A DNA stretch of 64,000 nt from Paenibacillus herberti (GTDB lineage: Bacteria > Bacillota > Bacilli > Paenibacillales > Paenibacillaceae): the NCBI RefSeq assembly GCF_002233675.1, contig NZ_NMUQ01000002.1:1481621-1545620 (forward strand), written 5' to 3'. The position numbers and the translations under genes were made by a program. The stretch's first letter is position 1. Each line of letters opens with the position of its first letter. Of this stretch, positions 27,560 to 35,789 are shown in pieces. The notes beneath the pieces are model-generated. The model was given only the letters and a program-made list of their open reading frames with translations. It made no database searches and was not told the origin of the DNA.

Positions 27560-29032
27560 ATGAGTCTGCAAATCTACAATACAATGAGCCGGAAGCAGGA
27601 AGCGTTTATTCCTCAAGAACCGGGTAAAGTAAAGATGTATGTCTGCGGTCCGACCGTATACGACTACATCCATATCGGAAACGCGCGTCCTGCGATCTTT
27701 TTCGACGTGGCTAGACGGTATCTGGAAGCGATCGGGTATGAGGTCGATTATCTCGTCAACTTCACGGATGTTGACGACAAGCTGATCCGCAAGGCAGAAC
27801 AGCTCGGCACGAGCGTGCCTGAAGTAGCGGATCGGTTCATCGCGGCTTTTTATGAGGATACGGAGGGACTCGGCGTGAAGCGGGCGACCCGTAATCCGCG
27901 CGTTACGGAGCATGTCCCAGAGATTATCGCCTTGATCGAGGAACTGGTAGCTCAAGGGGCTGCTTATCCCAGCGCCGGCGACGTTTATTTCCGTACCAAG
28001 TCGTTCGCGAATTACGGGCAACTGTCGCATCAGAACCTGGAGGAGCTGCAGCTCGGTATCCGCATCGGCATCGACGAACGCAAGGAAGACCCGCAGGACT
28101 TCGTATTATGGAAAAGCGCAAAACCTGGCGAAATCAGCTGGGAGAGCCCTTGGGGACCGGGCCGTCCTGGCTGGCACATCGAGTGCTCGGCTATGGCGCG
28201 CAAGTACCTTGGCGATACGCTGGACATTCACGGCGGCGGCAACGACCTGCAGTTCCCGCATCATGAATGCGAGTGCGCTCAGTCAGAATCGCTGACCGGC
28301 AAGCCGCTTTCTAACTACTGGATGCATAACGGCTTCATCAACATCGACAATCAGAAAATGTCGAAATCGCTCGGCAACGGCATCACTGTGCACGAGCTGC
28401 TGAAGCGTATCAAGCCGGAGGCGATCCGTTACTTCATGCTATCAGGCCATTATCGTGCGCCGCTGAACTTCAGCGACGATACGGTTGAGCAGGCGCTCGG
28501 CAGCGTGGAGCGCATCACCAACTGCCGCGTCAACCTGGAGCATCGGCTGGCTGCGGTGTCTCCAGACGGTTCGCATACCGCAGGCTGGCATCTAGTCGAG
28601 GATGCGCCAATTGGCGCCTTGCGCTATGAGCCAGCTTCCGGTGATGAGTCGCTGGACACGCGTCTGCAAGAACTGAAGGCGCGCTTCACCGCCAAAATGG
28701 ACGACGACTTCAATACGCCGGATGCAATAACGGTGCTGTTCGAACTGGTAGCGGAAGCGAACCAACTGCTCAAGCAGCCGGTTGTAGCGGCGCGATCGAT
28801 CGATGCCGTCCTGGGACTGATGGATTCGATGGACGGGGTGCTCGGCTTGCTTCCAACTGTTGATGAGGCCGCTGGATTGCTGGATGCGGAAGTTGACGCA
28901 CTTATCGTCGAACGCACCAAGGTGCGCTCGGAGAAGAATTGGAAACGCGCTGACGAGATTCGAGATCTACTGGCGGAGCAAGGCATTTTGCTAGAGGATA
29001 CGCCCCAAGGCATCCGCTGGAGGCGCAAATGA
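27560..29032 (+). CDS. cysS: Cysteinyl-tRNA synthetase
   Basis: A 490-residue class I synthetase. Seen: zinc cysteine in [18 protein letters not shown], whose HIGN is the HIGH motif; zinc ligands in HIECSAM and HHECECAQ; and KMSKSLGN (from about residue 266). Complete C-terminal anticodon-binding region. It begins 3 nt after cysE and its stop overlaps the next gene (ATGA), so serine acetylation, tRNA-Cys charging and the RNase Mini-III gene are linked on one T-box-regulated message. Confidence 0.98.
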   Translation: MSLQIYNTMSRKQEAFIPQEPGKVKMYVCGPTVYDYIHIGNARPAIFFDVARRYLEAIGYEVDYLVNFTDVDDKLIRKAEQLGTSVPEVADRFIAAFYEDTEGLGVKRATRNPRVTEHVPEIIALIEELVAQGAAYPSAGDVYFRTKSFANYGQLSHQNLEELQLGIRIGIDERKEDPQDFVLWKSAKPGEISWESPWGPGRPGWHIECSAMARKYLGDTLDIHGGGNDLQFPHHECECAQSESLTGKPLSNYWMHNGFINIDNQKMSKSLGNGITVHELLKRIKPEAIRYFMLSGHYRAPLNFSDDTVEQALGSVERITNCRVNLEHRLAAVSPDGSHTAGWHLVEDAPIGALRYEPASGDESLDTRLQELKARFTAKMDDDFNTPDAITVLFELVAEANQLLKQPVVAARSIDAVLGLMDSMDGVLGLLPTVDEAAGLLDAEVDALIVERTKVRSEKNWKRADEIRDLLAEQGILLEDTPQGIRWRRK

Positions 29033-29607
29033 GCGGGTCACCGGAGCAACCGTCGGTAGAGGATCAGGCCCAGCGGCAGACTGTGCCGGTGGTAGAGGCG
29101 ACGATTATTGACCAGGCTGGACCCCCTCCGTTAGGAACGGAGGGGGTCGCCTCGCCAACTGGGGCAGTCTTTCAATCGCTGCCCTTTGAGCCGCCCTCCA
29201 AGCAGCCGGAGTTTTTGAATCCTGTTGTACTGGCTTACACCGGCGATGCTGTATTCGAGCTGTTGGTCCGCCAGCATCTCGTCGCCGGAGAGAAGCTAAA
29301 GCCGAACCAACTGCATCGCGCGGCGACTAGCATCGTCTGCGCGAAGGCGCAGCGCCGCTGGTTGGAGCTGTGGTCGCCGATGCTGAGTGAAGAGGAGCAG
29401 GACGTAGTGCGCCGCGGGCGCAACACCAAGTCCGGACAGCCTCCGCGCAACGCGGATCCGCATGATTACCGGCTGGCAACTGCGATGGAATGCCTGATCG
29501 GATTTTTATATTACAAGGGCAGGACCGAAAGGATTCGGGAATTGACGGCGGTTGTATTCGCAGCAGTAGACGAAGACCGCCAGAAGGAGACAAAGCATGG
29601 CCAATAA
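29029..29607 (+). CDS. mrnC: Mini-ribonuclease III
   Basis: A 192-residue RNase III-like enzyme lacking the dsRNA-binding domain; in B. subtilis it matures 23S rRNA. The catalytic fold starts near residue 62 with NPVVLAYTGDAVFELLVRQHL (D of GDAVFE is catalytic) and ends with ATAMECLIGFLYYKG, where the second acidic residue lies. The first 60 residues are a Pro/Gln-rich extension not found in B. subtilis MrnC, and the DNA encoding it contains a perfect 13-bp hairpin. ATG overlaps cysS TGA by 4 nt. Translation from an internal start closer to the domain cannot be excluded. Confidence 0.93.
   Translation: MSGSPEQPSVEDQAQRQTVPVVEATIIDQAGPPPLGTEGVASPTGAVFQSLPFEPPSKQPEFLNPVVLAYTGDAVFELLVRQHLVAGEKLKPNQLHRAATSIVCAKAQRRWLELWSPMLSEEEQDVVRRGRNTKSGQPPRNADPHDYRLATAMECLIGFLYYKGRTERIRELTAVVFAAVDEDRQKETKHGQ
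29120..29148 (+). repeat. Perfect GC-rich hairpin inside the 5' part of mrnC
   Basis: GACCCCCTCCGTT and AACGGAGGGGGTC form a 13-bp perfect stem with an AGG loop. It lies in frame in the mrnC N-terminal extension, 92 nt into the gene. There is no T-run, so it is not a standard terminator. In RNA it would be a very stable double helix. Confidence 0.85.
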
Positions 29608-30382
29608 TAAAACAACTCAAAACGAAAACCAGGAGGAGGAGCAAGGGCAGGACTGGATTGCAGGTAAACATCCCGTTCTAGAAGCACTTCGCTCCGGCCG
29701 CGAGCTTAATAAAATATGGATTGCCGACACGGTACAGAAACCGTCGGTGGCGCCGATTCTGGCAGAGGCGAAAAGTGCCGGTCTTGTCGTGCAATTTGTC
29801 GATAAACGGCGACTGGACCAACTCGACCTCGGTGTTGCCCATCAGGGCGTAGTTGCCCAAGCGGCCGCATATCGCTATGCGGAATTGGACGAGCTGCTAG
29901 CGCGGGCCAAGGCAAGCAGTGAAACGCCGTTGTTGCTCATTTTGGATGAAATCGAGGATCCGCATAACCTTGGCTCGATTCTGCGGACTGCCGAATGCAC
30001 GGGTGTGCACGGTGTCATCATTCCGAAGCGGCGCGCCGCTGGCCTCACCGCAACGGTGTGGAAAACATCCGCTGGAGCAGCGGAGCATGTGCCTGTGGCA
30101 CGCGTCACCAACTTGGCACAGACGATAGAGACGTTGAAACAGGAAGGCATCTGGATCGCTGGAGCTGACGTCAGTGCCAGCCAGGATGTATATCGTACGG
30201 ACTTCAATCTACCGCTTGCGCTCGTGATCGGGAACGAGGCCAAGGGCATAGGCAGGTTGATTCGCGAAAAATGCGATTTTTTGGTGAAGCTGCCGATGCT
30301 TGGCCAGCTGAATTCCTTGAATGCCTCTGTGGCTGCCGGCGTACTCATGTACGAGGTCGTCCGACAACGCAGGAGCCTTTAG
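29597..30382 (+). CDS. rlmB: 23S rRNA 2'-O-methyltransferase RlmB-like (TrmH/SpoU family)
   Basis: A 261-residue SPOUT methyltransferase. After a charged, Gln/Glu-rich N-terminus, the substrate-binding domain starts at GKHPVLEALRSGRELNKIW, followed by the knotted catalytic domain: motif 1 EDPHNLGSILRTAECTGVHG, motif 2 LPLALVIGNEAKGIGRLI, motif 3 LPMLGQLNSLNASVAAGVLM. These three motifs bind SAM and form the knot. It modifies G2251-equivalent of 23S rRNA in relatives. It overlaps mrnC by 11 nt, grouping two 23S rRNA-acting enzymes. Confidence 0.95.
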   Translation: MANNKTTQNENQEEEQGQDWIAGKHPVLEALRSGRELNKIWIADTVQKPSVAPILAEAKSAGLVVQFVDKRRLDQLDLGVAHQGVVAQAAAYRYAELDELLARAKASSETPLLLILDEIEDPHNLGSILRTAECTGVHGVIIPKRRAAGLTATVWKTSAGAAEHVPVARVTNLAQTIETLKQEGIWIAGADVSASQDVYRTDFNLPLALVIGNEAKGIGRLIREKCDFLVKLPMLGQLNSLNASVAAGVLMYEVVRQRRSL

Positions 30383-30388
30383 CCGGCG

Positions 30389-30910
30389 ATGACTCGTCAG
30401 CCGGACGTCCTGTTGGTGGACGGCTACAACATTATCGGAGCGTGGCCCGAGCTGGAGCGTTTGAAGGAGACAAATCTCGAAGAGGCGAGAGAGAAACTCC
30501 TTGATTTGCTAGCCGATTATCAGGGTTATACAGGAATGCAGGTCTACGTGGTGTTTGACGCATACCAAGTGGCCGGCAGCCGCTCCGCTTACAAACAGTA
30601 CAAAATCACAGTAGTGTTCACAAAAGAGAAGGAAACAGCCGATGAATGCATAGAGCGACTCGCAGGTGAGTTACGTAAACGCAGCCGAAGCATTTATGTA
30701 GCCACTTCGGACTCGGTGGAGCAGCATGTTGCCTTCGGCAAGGGAGCGCTGCGTCTGTCCGCACGTGAGCTGAAGCTAGAATTGGATCAGAATCGTCAAC
30801 AGATTGCCCGATCACTTCGCGAGGAGAAACCGCGCGGACGCAATTCCATCGACGGAAACTTGAGCTTGGAGGCGCGAATGAAGCTGGAACGGATGCGCCG
30901 AGGCGAGTGA
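30389..30910 (+). CDS. YacP/Rae1-like NYN-domain endoribonuclease
   Basis: A 173-residue NYN (PIN-like) domain protein. LLVDGYNIIGAWPEL (8-22) carries the first catalytic aspartate and asparagine, VYVVFDAYQV the second acidic site, and ADECIERLA and VATSDSVEQHV complete the metal-binding set. B. subtilis YacP (Rae1) enters the ribosomal A site and cuts mRNA in a translation-dependent way. The gene order rlmB-yacP-sigH is the same. It begins 6 nt after rlmB. Confidence 0.92.
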   Translation: MTRQPDVLLVDGYNIIGAWPELERLKETNLEEAREKLLDLLADYQGYTGMQVYVVFDAYQVAGSRSAYKQYKITVVFTKEKETADECIERLAGELRKRSRSIYVATSDSVEQHVAFGKGALRLSARELKLELDQNRQQIARSLREEKPRGRNSIDGNLSLEARMKLERMRRGE

Positions 30911-30975
30911 GTTCAAAATTGCGTTACAATTATGTCAGTTTAATTGCCGCCAAAAAAGCGATTTCAACCCATCTG

Positions 30976-31004
30976 TATCCAATTATAGTATTTATTATTG
31001 GATA
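30976..31004. repeat. Inverted repeat upstream of the sigH promoter
   Basis: TATCCAAT (30976-30983) and ATTGGATA (30997-31004) are perfect complements around a 13-nt AT-rich centre and lie 17 bp upstream of the sigH -35 box. In an AT-rich 229-nt gap, this could be an operator or hairpin; no T-run follows. Confidence 0.45.
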
Positions 31005-31021
31005 TAGAACGCTCGTTTGCA

Positions 31022-31051
31022 TTGACGATGTCAAGAGAGGTCTTGTATACT
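31022..31051 (+). promoter_or_regulatory. SigA-type promoter of sigH
   Basis: TTGACG (31022-31027) and TATACT (31046-31051) with 18-bp spacing give a start near 31058, about 80 nt before the sigH GTG. Confidence 0.75.
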
Positions 31052-31139
31052 TGGCTTATTCATTTTTGGAAATTTTGACCGGTTTCAGCATTACCTAATA
31101 GACTAGCTGTGCACGCTTTGCAGGCCGGAGGGATAGTTT

Positions 31140-31790
31140 GTGAGCATCGACCTCAGAGAATGGAGTACGCATGATTATGACTGCCGGACGGATGAGGACA
31201 TCGTCGAGGCGGTGCGCATAGGTGACAGCGAAGCGCTGGAGTATCTGATCAACAAATACCGGAACTTTGTTAGGGCTAAGGCTCGTTCCTACTTCCTGAT
31301 CGGCGCCGACAGGGAGGACATCGTTCAGGAGGGTATGATCGGTCTCTACAAGTCCATCCGAGATTTCAGGGGGGACAAGCTGGCTTCCTTCAAGGCTTTC
31401 GCCGAGCTTTGCATCACCCGGCAGATCATTACTGCGATCAAGACGGCTACACGGCAGAAGCATATTCCGCTGAATTCTTATGTTTCTCTTGACAAGCCTA
31501 TCTATGATGAAGATTCCGATCGTACGTTGCTTGATGTCATTTGTGGCACTCGTGTAAGCGATCCGGAAGAGTTGATGATCAATAAGGAAGAGTTCGTCGG
31601 TCTTGAGGACAAGATGTCCGAGATTCTGAGCGATCTTGAGCGCAAGGTGTTAATGTTATACTTGGACGGACGCTCGTACCAGGAAATTGCCGTCGACTTG
31701 GACCGCCATGTGAAGTCCATTGACAATGCGCTTCAGCGTGTTAAACGCAAGCTGGAGAAATACTTGGAGCTTCGCAATGTAATTGTCTAG
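31140..31790 (+). CDS. sigH: RNA polymerase sigma-H factor
   Basis: A 216-residue sigma-70 family factor for transition-state, sporulation and competence genes. Region 2 is visible in ALEYLINKYRNFVRAKARSY, EDIVQEGMIGLYKSIRDF and ASFKAFAELCITRQIITAI; region 4 as LSDLERKVLMLYLDGRSY and IDNALQRVKRKLEKYL. GTG start with GGAGGGA upstream. Length matches B. subtilis SigH (218 residues). Context yacP-sigH-rpmG-secE-nusG is conserved. It has its own promoter and terminator. Confidence 0.97.
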   Translation: MSIDLREWSTHDYDCRTDEDIVEAVRIGDSEALEYLINKYRNFVRAKARSYFLIGADREDIVQEGMIGLYKSIRDFRGDKLASFKAFAELCITRQIITAIKTATRQKHIPLNSYVSLDKPIYDEDSDRTLLDVICGTRVSDPEELMINKEEFVGLEDKMSEILSDLERKVLMLYLDGRSYQEIAVDLDRHVKSIDNALQRVKRKLEKYLELRNVIV

Positions 31791-31812
31791 TGAATCGGCG
31801 GCTCTGCCGCTG

Positions 31813-31832
31813 GACCCTTCGGGGTCTTTTTT
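31813..31832 (+). terminator. Terminator after sigH
   Basis: GACCC-TTCG-GGGTC, a UUCG tetraloop stem, is followed by six T. It lies 23 nt after the sigH stop. Confidence 0.88.
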
Positions 31833-32226
31833 ACATTCAGGACTTTGATCTTTATCGCTACTCAACCGTAGTTTTAGAAGTCTTTGAAAAGGGCTATACT
31901 GATTCCAGTAGAGAATGGTTTCTCTAGTGAGTTGGCGCCTGCTTCCGAACCCGATGCCGGTAAGCAGGTGCCAAAGCCGTTCAGAAAATCGACAAGTTGT
32001 GCTCGATTCGGCATTCGCCAACATGCGGCGTTCAAGTGCTGCCAAAGCCTGTTTTTTCGCTTCCGGCGCGGTCTCCCGGACTTTTCGGCCTCATGGAATT
32101 GCATTGACATGCGAGAATCCGGTATGATAAGGTACTTAGAGTGACTCGGATTAGGCCCTGAGGCCTTTTTGAGTCCGTTCGCACGTTGTCGGCTTGTACT
32201 ATTTTGAGATCTGGAGGTGACCTATA
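31833..32226 (+). other. Structured, apparently non-coding interval between sigH and rpmG
   Basis: About 390 nt without a convincing gene. It contains a TATACT -10-like box near 31895, a 13-bp hairpin at 31932-31974, a repeated GCCAAAGCC motif (about 31970 and 32040), a GCGGC/GCTGC hairpin followed by TGTTTTTT near 32050, a second promoter candidate (TTGCAT 32099-32104, TATGAT 32123-32128, 18-bp spacing), and a GACTC...AGGCC/GGCCT...GAGTC hairpin at 32147-32179 before the rpmG ribosome site. It could be a long leader, a small RNA followed by the rpmG promoter, or both. No known RNA family recognised. Confidence 0.5.
31932..31974 (+). repeat. Strong hairpin in the sigH-rpmG interval
   Basis: TTGGCGCCTGCTT and AAGCAGGTGCCAA pair over 13 bp with one G-T, enclosing a 17-nt loop. 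No T-run follows. It begins about 30 nt after a predicted transcription start. Confidence 0.75.
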
Positions 32227-32376
32227 ATGCGGGTTATCATCACGCTTGCTTGCACGAACTGCAAGCAACGTAACTACACGAACACCAAGAACAAGCGTAA
32301 TCACCCCGACCGTATGGAGATGAGGAAGTTCTGCAAGTATTGCAACGAGCATACTCCTCACCGCGAGACGAGATAG
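32227..32376 (+). CDS. rpmG: Ribosomal protein L33 (zinc-ribbon form)
   Basis: A 49-residue L33. CTNC (about 9-12) and CKYC (36-39) form the zinc-binding pairs, so this is the C+ (zinc-dependent) form. Sequence [18 protein letters not shown] matches firmicute L33. GGAGG lies upstream of the ATG. It is followed by secE after 18 nt, as in B. subtilis rpmGB-secE-nusG. Confidence 0.95.
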   Translation: MRVIITLACTNCKQRNYTNTKNKRNHPDRMEMRKFCKYCNEHTPHRETR

Positions 32377-32394
32377 TCATGGAGGTGGGTTCAG

Positions 32395-32604
32395 GTGGCT
32401 TTTCTTGCAAAGATCAAGCGAAACTTCGGAACAACTTTTGAGTTCTTCGCAGACAGTTGGGCTGAGCTTAAGAAAGTACGCTGGCCAAACCGTAAAGAGT
32501 TAACAAGCTATACGATCGTTGTACTTGTTACGATCGTGTTTGTGACGATTTACTTTTGGCTTCTTGACATCGGGATCTCTAAACTGGTTGAACTGATCGT
32601 TTAA
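32395..32604 (+). CDS. secE: Preprotein translocase subunit SecE
   Basis: A 69-residue single-span membrane protein of the SecYEG channel. The conserved cytoplasmic amphipathic segment SWAELKKVRWPNRKEL (about 21-36) precedes one hydrophobic helix (about 40-62). GTG start with GGAGGTGGG upstream. Partner SecY is encoded at 58657. Confidence 0.95.
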   Translation: MAFLAKIKRNFGTTFEFFADSWAELKKVRWPNRKELTSYTIVVLVTIVFVTIYFWLLDIGISKLVELIV

Positions 32605-32627
32605 GAAGGGTCCAAAGGTGGATTGGG

Positions 32628-33161
32628 ATGGAAAAACAATGGTATGTGGTTCATACTTACTCGGGCTATGAGAACAAGGTGAAAGCCAACCTCGAGCGCC
32701 GTGTCGAATCGATGGGCATGGAAGACAAAATCTTCCGCGTGCTTGTTCCTATGGAAGAAGAGATCGTGAACAAGGACGGCAAGAAGAAAACGGTCATGCG
32801 CAAAGTCTATCCGGGCTACGTCCTGGTAGAAATGATTCAGACCGATGATTCGTGGTATGTCGTTCGCAATACGCCTGGCGTAACAGGATTTGTAGGCTCG
32901 ACCGGTTCCGGATCCAAGCCAACGGCACTGCTTCCAGAGGAAGTAGACGCCATTCTCAATCATATGGGAATGTCCGAGCCTAAGCCGAAGATGGAATTCG
33001 AACTCAAAGAAACTGTGCGCGTGACCGTAGGTCCGTTCGCCAATTTTGTTGGAGTCATTGAAGAAATTCAGTTCGACAAAAACAAACTCAAAGTGCATGT
33101 TAATATGTTCGGACGGGAAACCCCTGTTGAACTTGACTACACTCAGGTCGAAAAGGTATAA
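32628..33161 (+). CDS. nusG: Transcription termination/antitermination factor NusG
   Basis: A 177-residue factor with an N-terminal NGN domain (WYVVHTYSGYENKVKANLERR at the start; PGYVLVEM) that binds RNA polymerase, and a C-terminal KOW domain (VGPFANFVGVIEEIQ, FGRETPVELDYTQVEKV) that contacts S10 or Rho. AAAGGTGG precedes the ATG. It starts 23 nt after secE. In firmicutes NusG stimulates pausing at T-rich non-template sites. Confidence 0.97.
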   Translation: MEKQWYVVHTYSGYENKVKANLERRVESMGMEDKIFRVLVPMEEEIVNKDGKKKTVMRKVYPGYVLVEMIQTDDSWYVVRNTPGVTGFVGSTGSGSKPTALLPEEVDAILNHMGMSEPKPKMEFELKETVRVTVGPFANFVGVIEEIQFDKNKLKVHVNMFGRETPVELDYTQVEKV

Positions 33162-33254
33162 TGAATCGGTTGTTTCTGGCTTTCGGAAGTCTTTTCGGAA
33201 GCGGGCGTGGTAATTCGCGTCAGGTTACTAGTTTGCTCGCAGGAGGTGTAACTC

Positions 33255-33680
33255 ATGGCTAAAAAAGTCATTAAACTGGTCAAGCTGCAAGTTCCAGCTG
33301 GCAAAGCCAACCCGGCTCCGCCAATCGGACCTGCACTCGGTCAAGCAGGCGTCAACATTATGGCGTTCTGTAAAGAATTCAATGCGCGTACGGCAGACCA
33401 GGCTGGCCTGATCATCCCGGTTGTCATCACCGTATTTGAAGACCGCTCCTTCACGTTCGAGACTAAGACTCCTCCAGCTGCCGTACTGCTCCGCGTAGCA
33501 GCAGGCATCGAGAAGGGTTCCGGCGAACCGAACAAGAAGAAAGTCGCTACGGTTAACCGTTCCAAGGTTCGCGAGATCGCGGAACAAAAAATGCAGGATC
33601 TTAACGCTGCATCCGTAGAAGCTGCAATGCGCATGGTCGAAGGAACAGCCCGCAGCATGGGCGTTACGATCGTCGACTAA
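33255..33680 (+). CDS. rplK: Ribosomal protein L11
   Basis: A 141-residue protein at the base of the L7/L12 stalk, binding the thiostrepton region of 23S rRNA and needed for RelA activation. The proline-rich [22 protein letters not shown] linker region (about 16-37) and C-terminal RNA-binding domain ([11 protein letters not shown]) are intact. GCAGGAGGTG upstream. Starts 93 nt after nusG. Confidence 0.98.
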   Translation: MAKKVIKLVKLQVPAGKANPAPPIGPALGQAGVNIMAFCKEFNARTADQAGLIIPVVITVFEDRSFTFETKTPPAAVLLRVAAGIEKGSGEPNKKKVATVNRSKVREIAEQKMQDLNAASVEAAMRMVEGTARSMGVTIVD

Positions 33681-33798
33681 TGCCGATCTAGTCGGCGCTG
33701 AGCAAGCGCCGCCCTGAGTAAAACCCCCGGTTTTGCTGTGGGAGGAACCGCTGCGCTGCAGTGGGTCCGCTATTTACCACATGAGGAGGATGTTCATT

Positions 33799-34491
33799 AT
33801 GGCAAAGCAAGGCAAGAAATACCAAGAAGCCGCTAAGCTGATCAATAGCGAAGCGACTTACGAGCCGGCTGAAGCAATCGAGCTCGTGAAAAAAGCTGCA
33901 TCCGCCAAATTCGACGAGTCCGTCGAAGTGGCAGTCCGTCTGGGCGTTGACCCGCGGAAACAAGACCAAGCCGTTCGTGGCGTCGTTGTACTGCCGCACG
34001 GAACTGGTAAAACTAAGCGCGTCCTCGTATTCGCTAAAGGCGAAAAAGCGAAGGAAGCCGAAGCTGCAGGCGCTGACTTTGTTGGCGATGCAGATATGAT
34101 CAACAAAATTCAACAAGGCTGGTTCGAATTCGATGTCTGCGTGGCTACGCCTGACATGATGGCTGAAGTCGGCAAGCTCGGACGTATCCTCGGCGGTAAA
34201 GGCCTCATGCCTAACCCTAAAGCCGGTACGGTAACGTTCGATGTGACCAAGGCTGTTCAGGAGATTAAAGCTGGTAAGATCGAATACCGTCTTGACCGTG
34301 CAGGTCAAATCCATGCTCCAATCGGTAAAGTATCGTTCGATGCTGAAAAGCTGGACGAGAACCTCAAAGCTCTTATGGACGCTTTGAACCGTGCGAAGCC
34401 GGCATCCGCCAAAGGGATTTACCTGAAAAACATCGCTGTATCTTCGACAATGGGACCTGGCGCTCGCGTCAACGTTTCCGTATTCCGCTAA
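33799..34491 (+). CDS. rplA: Ribosomal protein L1
   Basis: A 230-residue protein of the L1 stalk, moving deacylated tRNA out of the E site and often repressing its own operon. Family segments [18 protein letters not shown] and [17 protein letters not shown] are present. ATG 33799 follows GAGGAGGA; a long in-frame upstream extension without a ribosome site is rejected. Confidence 0.98.
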   Translation: MAKQGKKYQEAAKLINSEATYEPAEAIELVKKAASAKFDESVEVAVRLGVDPRKQDQAVRGVVVLPHGTGKTKRVLVFAKGEKAKEAEAAGADFVGDADMINKIQQGWFEFDVCVATPDMMAEVGKLGRILGGKGLMPNPKAGTVTFDVTKAVQEIKAGKIEYRLDRAGQIHAPIGKVSFDAEKLDENLKALMDALNRAKPASAKGIYLKNIAVSSTMGPGARVNVSVFR

Positions 34492-34522
34492 GAGCTGCGA
34501 TTCCAACTTTAGAACACGCATG

Positions 34523-34624
34523 CCTAAGACAGTAGGTGCCCTTGCGGCTTAATTTTCCTACCGAGGTGTTATGATAAACGTTTCTCGTAAACGGATCATG
34601 GCCTTCGCTGTCTTGGCGGAGGCC
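34523..34624 (+). promoter_or_regulatory. L10 ribosomal protein leader with attenuator
   Basis: CCTAAGACAGTAGGTGCC, then CTTAATTTTCCTACCGAGGTG, matches the firmicute L10(L12)4-binding leader, with TAGG/CCTA pairing. Downstream, GGCCTTCGC (34600-34608) pairs with GCGGAGGCC (34616-34624) and is followed by TTTAT, a terminator-like element. Excess L10-L12 complex should bind and reduce rplJ-rplL expression. Confidence 0.8.
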
Positions 34625-34700
34625 TTTATACATGCACCTGCAGGTTGAAGGTCGACCGATCGAAGGATGCAAGAGATACTACTACGGGAGGTGTACACAA

Positions 34701-35204
34701 ATGGCAAATACAAAAGTAATCGCGTCTAAGCAACAGCAAGTGGATGAAATCACCGCTAAGCTGAAAGCTAGCACGACTACGGTCGTAGCAGACTACCGTG
34801 GACTGAACGTTGCTCAAGTAACGGAACTGCGTAAGCAGCTTCGCGAAGCGGGCATCGAGTTCCAAGTTCTGAAGAACTCTCTCGTTCGTCGTGCGACGGA
34901 ATCCGCTGAAATGGCGGCCCTGAACGAGGTTCTGACGGGACCAACGGCGATCGCCTTCGGCGGTGACGACGTGGTAGCTCCTGCAAAAATCATTAACGAC
35001 TTCGCTAAGAAAAACGACGCTCTGAAAGTTAAAGGCGGCGTTCTGGATGGTCAAGTTGTTGATGCGGCCCAAATCAAAGCACTGGCTGAACTGCCGTCCC
35101 GCGACGGTCTTCTGTCCATGCTCCTCAGCGTTCTTCAAGCTCCTATGCGCAACTTTGCCCTCGCGGTCAAAGCTGTGTCCGAAAAGCAAGAGGCGCAAGC
35201 ATAA
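34701..35204 (+). CDS. rplJ: Ribosomal protein L10
   Basis: A 167-residue stalk-base protein that anchors L7/L12 dimers through its C-terminal helix. Segments [21 protein letters not shown] and [10 protein letters not shown] are typical for rRNA binding. ATG 34701 follows GGGAGGTG; the in-frame ATG at 34632 would place the L10 leader attenuator zone inside the gene and lacks a ribosome site. Confidence 0.98.
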   Translation: MANTKVIASKQQQVDEITAKLKASTTTVVADYRGLNVAQVTELRKQLREAGIEFQVLKNSLVRRATESAEMAALNEVLTGPTAIAFGGDDVVAPAKIINDFAKKNDALKVKGGVLDGQVVDAAQIKALAELPSRDGLLSMLLSVLQAPMRNFALAVKAVSEKQEAQA

Positions 35205-35218
35205 GGTTTTTATCGCAG

Positions 35219-35287
35219 GTTCGCCTTTATGCTCGGCTTAGAGTGCGAACGGCCTAAAAACAAATGTATTCCGGCGTAGCCGGAATA
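35219..35287 (+). other. Tandem hairpins between rplJ and rplL
   Basis: GTTCGC (35219-35224) pairs with GCGAAC (35245-35250), and TATTCCGGC (35267-35275) pairs perfectly with GCCGGAATA (35279-35287) around GTA. Neither has a T-run. They lie in the 128-nt gap and may protect or process the rplL message. Confidence 0.6.
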
Positions 35288-35332
35288 AGATAAACCCCAA
35301 AAAAAACTAAAAAACCTAATGGAGGTTCAACC

Positions 35333-35695
35333 ATGAGCAAAGAGCAAATCCTTGAAGCCATCAAAGGCATGAACGTTCTGGAACTAAACGATCTCGTAAA
35401 AGCAATCGAAGAAGAATTCGGCGTAACAGCTGCAGCACCTACAGTTGTAGCTGCTGGCGGCGGCGCTGCAGAAGTTGAAGAGCAATCCGAGTTTGACGTA
35501 ATTCTGATAGGCGCTGGCGCTTCCAAAATCAACGTCATCAAAGTTGTTCGCGAACTGACAGGTCTTGGCCTGAAAGAAGCAAAAGAAGTTGTAGACAACG
35601 CTCCAAAAGCAATTAAAGAAAAAGTATCCAAAGAAGATGCAGAAGCTCTGAAAGCGAAGCTGGAAGAAGCCGGCGCAGCTGTAGAAGTGAAGTAA
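35333..35695 (+). CDS. rplL: Ribosomal protein L7/L12
   Basis: A 120-residue stalk protein that recruits translational GTPases. N-terminal dimerisation helix ([25 protein letters not shown]), Ala/Gly-rich hinge (about 33-50), and globular factor-binding domain ([20 protein letters not shown]). ATGGAGGTTCAACC gives the ribosome site. It is needed in several copies per ribosome. Confidence 0.98.
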   Translation: MSKEQILEAIKGMNVLELNDLVKAIEEEFGVTAAAPTVVAAGGGAAEVEEQSEFDVILIGAGASKINVIKVVRELTGLGLKEAKEVVDNAPKAIKEKVSKEDAEALKAKLEEAGAAVEVK

Positions 35696-35789
35696 TATCT
35701 GCCTTGGCCATACTGGAACCCCTTGGAACCGCTTCGGCTCCAAGGGGTTCTCTGTCTATGCAAGGGAAGCAGAAAATGGAGGGAAGGCA

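Noticed and set aside
30907-31098. 63-codon hydrophobic-looking frame after yacP
   Set aside because: It starts inside the yacP end, lacks a ribosome site, and overlaps the sigH promoter; its hydrophobicity reflects AT-rich DNA.
31884-32144. Frames of 70-86 codons between sigH and rpmG on both strands
   Set aside because: Several overlapping frames of similar length, none with a good ribosome site or recognisable domain; RNA structure is the stronger signal.
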